Assembly (NCBI GenBank): GCA_000787465.1
Contig: JSYX01000112.1
Coordinates: forward strand, 1 to 11,620
Length of the DNA: 11,620 nucleotides
Source of the DNA: Thermomucor indicae-seudaticae
Taxonomy: Eukaryota > Mucoromycota > Mucoromycetes > Mucorales > Lichtheimiaceae
Direction of reading: 5' to 3'
Numbering within the stretch: the stretch's first letter is position 1; each line of letters opens with the position of its first letter. Below are positions 1 to 7,378 of the stretch, piece by piece. A program made the position numbers and the translations under genes. Below the pieces are notes generated by a model that did no database searches, was not told where the DNA came from, and saw only the letters and a program-made list of their open reading frames with translations.

Positions 1-1
1 A

Positions 2-76
2 CTTTATGATGGTGCACTGATGCGTCTTCGTCGTATTGACGGAGATGCCGAATACTTGGTGCTACACATTGTTTAA
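2..76 (+). CDS. 3' end of an unidentified gene entering from the left edge
   Basis: From position 2 the + strand reads 24 sense codons and a TAA stop, giving LYDGALMRLRRIDGDAEYLV followed by LHIV. The composition looks like a real protein C-terminus, alternating charged and hydrophobic residues with no low complexity. An AATAAA overlaps the last base pairs of the stop. The gene would be convergent with RPC19. I do not recognise the family, and 24 residues are too few to assign a function. The alternative is a chance open frame. The longer + ORF starting at 36 is in another frame and overlaps this one; it shows no family features. Confidence 0.45.
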   Translation, partial: LYDGALMRLRRIDGDAEYLVLHIV

Positions 77-80
77 TAAA
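75..80 (+). promoter_or_regulatory. Possible poly(A) signal AATAAA
   Basis: A canonical AATAAA hexamer starts inside the TAA stop codon of the partial + gene at the left edge. Its position would mean a very short 3' UTR. It supports reading 2-76 as a gene end but could be chance in A-rich sequence. Confidence 0.3.
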
Positions 81-422
81 AACAGCGAAATGAAAAATGA
101 AAATCGTGCAAAATACTCGCCCCCAGCAGCGCCAAAGGATTTTTGCTTCAGCGCAAAACAGACGGGAAAACCCAGTATTGAACGATCAGTAAAACTACGG
201 TATTACCTAAATTCGGAAAAACGTTTCGTCTCTCACAGAACTAACAATCGCACAGCGGCAGCATCCACTCGGTAACTGACAGTGCGTACCCGGATTTTCC
301 AAGAAGTCTTCTACCACGACAGCCGAGTTTTAATATCCCCTTAGCGTTGTCGACTGTTTAATATTCCCGGAACCATGAACATCATTGTGCACAGGTAACG
401 ATATCCGCAACGAATACGATAT
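77..422. other. Intergenic region between two convergent gene ends
   Basis: This 346-base stretch holds the presumed 3' ends of the left-edge + gene and of RPC19 (-). An 80-codon open frame at 36-275 runs through it but has Lys/Asn/Ser-rich composition and no recognisable motif. I see no RNA gene or repeat here. Confidence 0.4.
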
Positions 423-1076
423 TTATTCGCTTGTATCTAGTATAGGGTAATCTTTCCTGAGCAGTGCAGCTTCGTATGCTTCCTGAACATACGCGCACAG
501 ATCGTACAAGTCATCAAGACCTTTCCGTAGTGCTTCTGTTGCTGTGGTTTTATCTAAACAAGCCTTCGTGAGCCATAACCAGCTTGACCAGAACGAGCAA
601 AGCAAGAAGAAACTTACTGGTTGTTTGTATGCGCATGTGCATCTTTGCTTCTGATGGATGTGGGATGGAGTAACCGCAAAAGTCGACTTCAGGGCTAAAG
701 AGCAAAACGTCTGGCGTTCAGCTTATCCATGCCAGCAATATGCCCGCTATATAGCGTCTTACTTTTTGTTAATCATATGCCGTAAAGCGTTGCCGAGAGT
801 GTGATCTTCGTCTTTGAAACAAAACGTCATGGCAGTTTGATCATTCCGTGAACTGGCAATCTATATATGTCGGTTTCTTCTTAGCACACGGACAAGAGAT
901 TCAAAGCGACACACGACAATTACAATTTCAACTTTGTCAGGGCTCACACTGAGATCAGCTTCCGAGCCCTCGGCCATTTCCTCGCCTTGCTGCTCTTCCT
1001 CTTCGTCCATTAAAACATCCTCATTTTCAGCTCCCGGTGAACTTGGTGGTGTATCGTCGTCGTTGTGGTGTGCCAT
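423..1076 (-). CDS. RPC19: RNA polymerases I and III subunit AC19 (RPAC2)
   Basis: Encodes the small alpha-like subunit shared by RNA polymerases I and III, which pairs with AC40 (Rpc40) in the nuclear assembly platform. Four minus-strand exons join in phase: 1076-924, 860-763, 694-618 and 553-423, with introns of 63, 68 and 64 nt, giving 152 aa. Residues 1-50 are an acidic, Ser-rich tail. The core then carries [13 protein letters not shown] (69-81) and [10 protein letters not shown] (about 90-99), family signatures, followed by a helix with [15 protein letters not shown]. Length is close to the usual 140-150 aa. The ATG at 1076 was chosen because the acidic tail starts there. An in-frame ATG at 1193 would add 39 residues that look unrelated to AC19. 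An AATAAA (427-422) overlaps the TAA stop. The motifs make this call very secure. Confidence 0.95.
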
Positions 1077-1554
1077 TTGATTAAGGTTTTTGAAAAATGC
1101 TGCAGCTGTCAATGCGAAGGGGTTACCCAAAAATTCAAGGTGGCTTTGCGCTGAAGATGAGTCTGCATGGTCGCTCTTCCTGGCGTTGGGCACAACTGTC
1201 TCATGTGATAACCATGGAAAGGCAGTAAAGAATACTCAACAAGTGGCTAGTGATAGAAAAGACATGTGATTCAGTGGAAGCCACTGAAGGCTACTCTTAG
1301 GTGCTGCTGCCACTGGATCTCTGGTCTCTTTTATCTGTTCTCTTCCATGTTATCCTTGTTAAATACTACACTGGTCGATTTTGATATCGTTATTAATTAA
1401 GAAAAAGGCTTTTACTTTAATAATAGGTAAAATATAAAGTACGTTCTATTTTACTGCTTTGGTTAGTCGTTGGGGTACGTAATAATCGCTCTGGTTGGGC
1501 AGACATCTATTCCCGAACGTTCATTCGTATCCAATGCACACAAGCCTGCTAGGC

Positions 1555-1585
1555 GGTGCAACAACCCACCGCTCAGGGTTGCACC
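1555..1585. repeat. Imperfect inverted repeat (hairpin potential)
   Basis: GGTGCAACAACCC (1555-1567) and GGGTTGCACC (1576-1585) are complementary over ten base pairs, with a two-base CA bulge and an 8-nt spacer. It lies inside the large intergenic region. Function is unknown; it could be part of a decayed mobile element or chance. Confidence 0.45.
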
Positions 1586-2244
1586 CGACCTATGCGTTGT
1601 TCAGTTTTTGGAAAATTGCCCTTAGCGAGCACGAGAACTCTGAGTGATCGCGAGATACTGCGATATGCTACGCTAATTGAAGCCAACACACACAGCAGAT
1701 TATGAGAGCAAACGTAGTCATCCCTTATCTTTCCCCTTGACGTTGGAGAAAGTTAAAATCATCCATCCAATGCCATGAACAAACAGGCTGTTGTTAGTAC
1801 ATGTGGACATCTCGTGTGTGTGGAGCGTGAAAATGAGAACAAGATAATCTCTTCGTCTCTTAGAGCTCGACGTTTTCGTGACTCTGGTGCCACTTAAACT
1901 CACTCCATACCATTGACAGAGGCATAACGGGGAGGTCCATTAAAGGCTGTTTCGCTGTATTTTGGCATAAACTACACCATGCTGCAGTGGAAGATGGAAT
2001 ACGACAGGAAGACATCTTACTGGCACGGCGGATCATTACTGTAATAAGATCGTTAACTGAGAACTGGCATCAATGGGCGCCGCCTTAAACACAGCGAGTA
2101 TTATGCTTCTACTGCACCCGCGGATTCTCTTTTTTTTCGTGCACAGAAAGTTCTTTCGATTTATCTGTCAACCTGTGTGACATTCTTTTGTCGTCTGTCT
2201 TCCAAAAGCCTTCAATTGCTGTCAGTCGTTGACGTCCCGGGCTA

Positions 2245-2547
2245 ATGGTTGCTGAGTATAATAGAACTGCCATGCGCACCGGGAGTCTGGCTTTACATCG
2301 GCTTAACGTGTCAATTGAAAAAGGTAACACGAAAGACCCGGGCGTTGCCAGTGTCAAGTATGAAATCAGATTGACACCTTCCGATGGTGTTCTAAACTTG
2401 CGCGGCTTGAAGCCGATATGGATGTGGTTCACTGTGATTATGGACAAAAGGATTGAGGCGAAAATAACATGTGGTTATTTGCAGACTTTCAGTTTTGTAT
2501 TTCATTCGGATGTATCGGATGAATTGAACGTACATGGCCAATTGTAA
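2245..2547 (+). CDS. Doubtful 100-codon ORF, no recognised family
   Basis: An ATG-started + frame of 100 codons ends in TAA. Codon use is not obviously random, with a moderate purine-first pattern, but there is no domain, signal peptide or repeat that I recognise. A 112-codon frame (2109-2447, -) overlaps it on the other strand and looks equally plausible or implausible. No clear splice sites extend either one. It could be a lineage-specific small gene, a remnant of a mobile element, or chance. I list it only because it is the longest ATG-initiated + frame in the long gap. Confidence 0.2.
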   Translation: MVAEYNRTAMRTGSLALHRLNVSIEKGNTKDPGVASVKYEIRLTPSDGVLNLRGLKPIWMWFTVIMDKRIEAKITCGYLQTFSFVFHSDVSDELNVHGQL

Positions 2548-2726
2548 ACAGACAAATACGGCGACTGAATCGGTTAAACGCTCAGCTCACTGCACTCAGC
2601 CGGTGTTCTCCAAAACAGGCCTCGTCAAGAATGAGACCTGAATCCCACACGTCTTCCTTTTGAAATAGCACAGTTTTTACGTTACTTTAACAGCTCAATG
2701 CGACGGCTGGTCAGTATATGAGTGGA

Positions 2727-2737
2727 TATAAAAAATA
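2727..2737 (+). promoter_or_regulatory. TATA-like element upstream of the FAS1 gene
   Basis: The string TATAAAAAATA lies 200 nt before the chosen FAS1 start codon. A pyrimidine run ending in TTTCAG (2911-2925) sits just before the ATG and could be a 5' UTR intron acceptor or a pyrimidine-rich initiation region. An out-of-frame ATG at 2927 opens a 21-codon frame (2927-2992) that overlaps the start of the gene. Confidence 0.35.
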
Positions 2738-2936
2738 GAGTTACGTCAAGAGAGCAGTACCTATTCGTCATTGAATGCTCTACTTTTATCCGATGATTGT
2801 AAAAATCACCTTTTCGCCACTTCCAAGGAAGCATGTTTATGGCCATTTTGGTGGGCAGCGGGATTTCCGAGTCTGCCATGCTTTAAATGTGCCTGAGCAT
2901 GCCGTTTTGCTTTTTCTTCTTTCAGGATGCATTTTA

Positions 2937-4274
2937 ATGATTCGTTTGTTCCTTGTACTTATCGCACTGGTGTCGAATTCGCTTGCTTTTAATATCAGCA
3001 ATTATACGGTCTGGGACTCCATTGCGCTGGCAGGATCCAAGGTACGATGACCTGCATCATTTTCACCATCGTGATCCGACAACAAACGACGCTACGTGTG
3101 TAATAGACTCTCGCCAAAGAGTTGAACCAGTGGGAACATGCTGCAGCCATTGAAACTGCGTTAGAACAGCCAAACATTACCTTTTTCCTGCCTTCAGAAG
3201 CAGCCACGACCACGGCTCTTAACAACAGTGTTTTAAATTTTACTCATATTAATGCTACTGTGAGCCAATTGCTTCGTCATATCGTCCCGGAAACGTACAC
3301 TAGCCAAAGCTTGCTGCAGAAGCATGCTTACCTTACCACGGTTGATCCCTTGACTAAATCATTGCCCCTTGTTGTGGGACCGCAGGCAGGAAACCAATCG
3401 AATCTTCAAGTGGCTTCAGGCATAATCACAGCAAACGCGATTGTCAAAGATACTCGCTGCTCTAATGGTATGTTTCTTTCCCTATTATGTCGTTCTCTTT
3501 GTTACACATATGAATTCCTGCCTCTTTAAACGAGCCCCTGTGCTTGATACCCTTAACAACTTCTCCCCCCCGAACCAAGGGGACACAAAGAACAAAGAGG
3601 CATCCCATTCAAACTCCTACTAACCACTTCTGTACAAAGGCATCATCCATATCATAGATCAAGTCCTGGAGACACCCAAAGATACCATGACCACCATTGA
3701 GGAATTGCCGCAGCTTGAAAACCACGAACTGGTACTCAGAACTTTGAACTTGACAAGCATTGTGACGGGCTCCAATAAAACGGTGCTGGCACCAACGAAT
3801 CAGGCCTGGATCGACGCCAATTACACCGCCATGCCTTACGGCACTCTGGTGCACGACCTGAAATACCAAGTCATCGACGGTATATACCTCCGTAACGCAC
3901 TATTCCCAGGCAACGAGCGATCTATCACGCTGGAAACAACCAGTCGCGACCGCGCCTTGACTTTCCGCGAATCGCCTGACAACCAGCTTTTAGTTATAGG
4001 TGGAAGCGCTGACGACGTGGCTCATGTAGTGCAGGCCGACGTAATCACCACGGAAGGCGTTATCCATATTATTGACAAAGTGCTCTCGGCTGATACAAGA
4101 GACGGTGACTTTAACGATGGCGGTGGCGTGCTGGCCGGAAACCCGGCGAATCCGTCCGGCACGTCAGCTTCCAATAGCCCGGCTGGACTTGGTGGCATTA
4201 CCAATGGCAGCGCTAGACTCTTTGTAACCAATATAATGTATATGTCGTCCATCGCGTTGTGGTCAATAATATAG
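2937..4274 (+). CDS. Secreted, probably GPI-anchored protein with two fasciclin (FAS1) domains
   Basis: Probably a cell-surface adhesion or wall-associated protein. Exons 2937-3041, 3107-3467 and 3640-4274 join in phase across introns of 65 and 172 nt (the second has a CTAAC branch site near its 3' end), giving 366 aa. Residues 1-18 form a signal peptide (MIRLFLVLIALVSNSLAF). Two FAS1 repeats follow: the first has ITFFLPSEAA and ends in IIHIIDQVL (157-165); the second has KTVLAPTNQAW (202-212) and ends in VIHIIDKVL (296-304). These are the usual H1- and H2-type FAS1 blocks. Many N-X-S/T sequons suggest glycosylation. A Gly/Ser/Asn-rich spacer and hydrophobic last 20 residues resemble a GPI signal. 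The ATG at 2937 was chosen because the signal peptide starts there. Ligand and exact role cannot be read from sequence. Confidence 0.9.
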
Positions 4275-4467
4275 TAAAGCGTCTTTTAGCTCTACGTTTC
4301 GCGTATATTTCGATCCTTCAGTAAGCACTCCTTCTTTCGACACGGCCTCAGGATAGAGCACTTATCCTTTATCTACACTGTCATTATTCCTTAAGCTTGT
4401 GTCACATAGCATTCTGGTTCGCCGAAAATTTCTGGGAAAGCAGCCAACCACTTTATGTACATTTTAG

Positions 4468-5578
4468 ATGACCACAGACAACAAATTTCGTTCTCTCAGC
4501 AAACGCGCTGCCGATTGCCAGCGCCACATTGGACGATTGCATCAAGTGGATTCCCTCCGAGTGAGGGAAGAAGTGGCGGCTCTGATTCGCGCGGAATTGC
4601 GAGAATATGAAAACGAAATCAAGGTATTGTGGTAATTTATGCAACAAGAAGGGAAAGCTAGAACAAGTCGCATTTGTCTTAGAACGTACGACTACTGGCT
4701 GAACAAGAAGATGACGAGTCATCCAAACTGCAGATCTTGAACCGCTTGCGAGAATACGAATCACAGCTTCGTCAGTAAGTGCTCTTTTGAAAAGTGGCGG
4801 GAGGCAGATTGGGAAAGCAGGGCGCTGATATGCCAAGGTAACAAGGCTTCAGACTTCCTCGCGCACTGCCTTGTTGGAGTCAAAGCAACGTATCGACGCA
4901 CTGGAAAAGAAAATGCGACAAGAGCTTTTTGGAGGGTTCCAACCAGATGGCACGGAGCAATACGAACTCAAGCAGCGCAACCGAGGGTAACAAAAAGATA
5001 CACTTGCGCAGACATTGCTTCTTTAAACTAAACAGTTTTCCTCTTGTCCTGACAGGCAAGACAATGCACTACTCCATGCATCTTCAGAAGTGACGGAAGC
5101 ACTGCGGCGGACGAGTAAATTGATGCAACAAGAGTTGGAGAAAAGCGCTTATTCGGCTAGCATGCTAGGTAACCAGTCCACATATTCAGCTTTTCCGGAC
5201 GCGACGCACGATCGACTGACAGCCCAATTATTAGCTAATTCATCTAGAACGCTGAATGCAACCTACACGGAATATCAAAATTTTGGATCCCTACTGAATA
5301 TTTCCAAACGCCTTATCAGTCAGTTGGAGGCGGACGACTGGTTGGACAGACTCGCGCTTTTGTTTGGACTAGCATTATTCTTCGCAGTCGCGCTGTATAT
5401 CATCAAAAAGAGAACCTGGGATGTGGGCATCTCTTGGGTATCTTGGATTTCAGGCAAAGCACTGCGAGAGACGACAACGATGGTTACAGCAACAACGACA
5501 ACAACAACGGCAACAGTGGCTACTACTACAATGGAGACCATGACAGCATCTCTATACACCGTAAAAGATGAACTTTAG
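4468..5578 (+). CDS. SEC20: Sec20-family SNARE with C-terminal KDEL
   Basis: Sec20 is an ER Qb-SNARE acting with Ufe1, Use1 and Sec22 in fusion of retrograde Golgi-to-ER vesicles. Exons 4468-4623, 4683-4774, 4846-4986 and 5056-5578 join in phase (introns 59, 71 and 69 nt), giving 303 aa. The N-terminal half is helical and charged, as expected for the tether-binding region. The SNARE-like segment begins VTEALRRTSKLMQQELEKS (142-160) and runs to LEADDWLDRLAL; the membrane helix is about 228-246, followed by IIKKRTW. A lumenal tail with a Thr-rich run (about 269-294) ends in KDEL (300-303), matching the HDEL end of yeast Sec20 and type II topology. The third acceptor (4844-4845) is the one that keeps phase; it has a weak pyrimidine tract. 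The start lies just after an acceptor-like TTTTAG, so an extra upstream exon is possible. Confidence 0.92.
5488..5540 (+). repeat. ACA/ACG-type low-complexity tract inside SEC20
   Basis: A run of imperfect ACA, ACG and ACT triplets, interrupted by GCA and GTT codons, encodes the Thr/Ala/Val-rich part of the Sec20 lumenal tail. It is a simple-sequence tract likely to vary in length between strains. The antisense reading gives a Val-rich ORF that I regard as a shadow. Confidence 0.6.
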
Positions 5579-6033
5579 CTGTATTTGTTTGACAGGGGTG
5601 ATGATGCACGATTGGTGGCAACCAGGATGCATGCACCAGACGCTGCAGCTCCTGATGCGCTACGCGCTAAAAAAGAAAAATGGTCATTCCTTTTTATCGG
5701 TGTACATACTCTAAGCTAATCGATACACGATGCGATTTTATTGCTTATACCGTTACTTATCGTAGACACAAAACTTAATAAACCCGTTGTATGGGCAGCG
5801 CAGTACTGCTCTTCGTCTCCTTGAATGCGGACGTACCCACTGAAAGAGGGAGGAGACAACAGTTGATCAACAAAGCGCATCAAATGAGGCGCCTTGTTGG
5901 CTTTTTGTGTACCCTTGATGCCATTTGTAGGGGGACAGTAGAACTGAAAGGGCTGCGTGTCAAAGTCAAAAGGTGGCAGTGGCGTTTCTTTTAAATAGGA
6001 GGCGTATTCAAGCGACCTTTTTTCCTGACTCAT
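5575..6033 (-). CDS. Small unknown protein, two-exon model
   Basis: An unrecognised minus-strand gene. The uninterrupted frame from ATG 6033 runs to a stop at 5716 (105 aa). Its first 80 codons look coding, with phrases such as FDFDTQPFQFYCPPTNGI and YVRIQGDEEQYCAAHTT, but the last 20 codons are AT-rich. A better model splices from a donor near 5750 or 5756 (5783 is also in phase) to a strong acceptor, a pyrimidine run ending in TTTTTTAG (5667-5668). The second exon at 5666-5575 stays open to TAA and ends LSNKYS. That stop overlaps the SEC20 stop by two bases. No signal peptide or membrane segment is visible. The start codon is only 21 bp from the divergent mpaB-like ATG. The strand and first exon are more secure than the 3' end. 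Confidence 0.5.
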
Positions 6034-6054
6034 TCTCTTGAAAGTAACAGAAAC
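6034..6054. promoter_or_regulatory. 21-bp gap between divergent start codons
   Basis: Only 21 bp separate the ATG of the small minus-strand gene (6033) from the ATG of the mpaB-like gene (6055). This cannot hold two core promoters, so each transcript must begin inside the other gene, or one start is misplaced. Confidence 0.4.
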
Positions 6055-7296
6055 ATGGATATCTTGCGAACGCCATTGCCGATTTTATTAAAGATCCATT
6101 TTGGAACGAAGTCTCTTATTTTCCTGGGCTTGTTGGCCTGTTATATGGCCGTCGTACGCTTTTTCCGCTACCGGTTTGTCAAGGAGCTTCGTCGCAAGTA
6201 CCCTGACCCGGATATTGTCCTTAAGGATAGTGCCATTGCCGAAGAAATTTACTGCCATACCTTCCGCAAAGAATTTCCGAGTAAGTGGGTTAGAGGAGGC
6301 CTCCTTCTGTCATATCATGAAGCTTACAAGAAACGTGAAACTTTCAGCTATCTGTCGGGAATCCATAGAGCTTGCACTGTTCAAGACGTTCACTGTGCCT
6401 TCTGTAAGCAAGATATTGGTCAGCACGCGTGAATTCCATCGTGCTCCTCTGCGACGCGCTGAAGACACGGAGCTGATCCTTTCCGAGATCATTGATGTCT
6501 ATCCGCGTATACAGAATGAGCTTATGGCGAACCGTCCAGTGAGTGACACGGAAAAGGCCAAACAGAGAGAGAGGTCGGACATGTCGCTACGACGCCTCAA
6601 CGAGCTCCATAGCAAGTACCCCATCCTGAACGACGACTATCTGTTTACGCTGGCTCTCTTTGTTGGTGAGCCGATCCGCTGGGTCAATGCATTTGAATGG
6701 CGTAAACTCGACATACGAGAAATCAATGCCTTTTTCAAAGTCTGGTACGATATCGGTCTTCGGATGAACATTAAAGGTATTCCAAATACGATCGAGGACC
6801 TGATGGCGTTTAAAAAGGTGAGCCACTACCTGACGGCGAAGTCATACATGTACAATAAACTGACGCTTCTTTACAAACAACAAAGCAATATGAGCAAACT
6901 GCAGTGCGTTATTCTCCCAGCAACTGGCTAGTAGCTCAGCCTACCCTGGAGTTACTCTACAGTCGCGTACCAAAGTTTGTCAGACCACTTATTCGGAAAG
7001 CACTGCCATGCATTCTTGAAGAGGTGGATCGCCGTGCCTTTGGTCTTGAAGAACCGTCGTGGTACATGCAAGTGCTCCTGCACATCATTATGCGCTTGCG
7101 AGCCAACTTTATACGCTACTTTATGTTACCGCGCCGGCAGTTTTGGACCAGAACACCCTGGAGTCCAAACAACGACGGACGATACATGCCTACTTTTTGC
7201 ATTTATGGCACTGTCTATCCGGAAGGGTATCGCATCTCGGAACTTGGTCCTGAAAAGTTCCTGCCAAAATGCCCTGTTATGCACCATCAAAATTGA
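6055..7296 (+). CDS. mpaB / DUF2236-family protein, probable ER membrane oxygenase-like
   Basis: Resembles the fungal mpaB family (ER-bound oxygenase / rubber-oxygenase-like domain, DUF2236), whose namesake takes part in oxidative cleavage of the farnesyl chain in mycophenolic acid synthesis. Exons 6055-6280, 6348-6817 and 6886-7296 join in phase (introns 67 and 68 nt), giving 368 aa. A membrane helix at about 20-36 (LIFLGLLACYMAVV) is followed by a basic stretch, fitting N-terminal ER anchoring. Family-like blocks are ALFKTFTVPSVSKILVSTRE (85-104), RRLNELHSKYPILNDDYLFT (157-176) and GEPIRWVNAFEWRKLDIREI (182-201), then IPNTIEDLMAF. The substrate is unknown, and no secondary-metabolite cluster surrounds it. 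Housekeeping lipid modification is as likely as specialised metabolism. Family assignment is from motif memory. Confidence 0.82.
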
Positions 7297-7359
7297 TGAA
7301 AAAGAGAAAGAACCATTTATATTTATATTTCATTTGGAAATAGTATTAGTTGTAGTTGG

Positions 7360-7365
7360 AATAAA
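7360..7365 (+). promoter_or_regulatory. Poly(A) signal AATAAA for the mpaB-like gene
   Basis: A canonical AATAAA lies 64 nt after the mpaB-like stop and just before the convergent b5-ACAD stop at 7379. Cleavage 10-30 nt downstream would place the mpaB transcript end inside the antisense of the neighbour's last exon. Confidence 0.5.
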
Positions 7366-7378
7366 GAGCTCAATCGCT

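Larger units (their letters stand above)
1077..2936. other. Long intergenic region, no supported gene
   Basis: This 1.86 kb lies between the divergent starts of RPC19 (-) and the FAS1 gene (+), so it should carry both promoters. The part at 1370-1450 is AT-rich. Open frames of 60-112 codons exist on both strands, but none shows a recognisable domain or convincing splice partners. It contains the inverted repeat at 1555-1585, overlapping ORFs at 2109-2547 and a TATA-like element at 2727. I found no tRNA. Old transposon remnants are possible but not shown. Confidence 0.5.

Noticed and set aside
861..1193. 110-codon minus ORF beginning at 1193 as a separate acidic protein
   Set aside because: Its 1076-924 part is exon 1 of RPC19. 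The upstream 39 codons are unlike AC19 N-termini, and the last part is intron.
1540..1600. Possible tRNA around the GGTGCAAC inverted repeat
   Set aside because: No TTCRA T-loop, no acceptor stem pairing and no cloverleaf could be drawn.
3609..3869. 86-codon minus ORF opposite the FAS1 gene
   Set aside because: Antisense shadow of FAS1 exon 3, which has clear domain motifs on the + strand.
5320..5559. Val-rich minus ORF opposite SEC20
   Set aside because: Antisense reading of the ACA/ACG triplet tract and membrane segment of SEC20.
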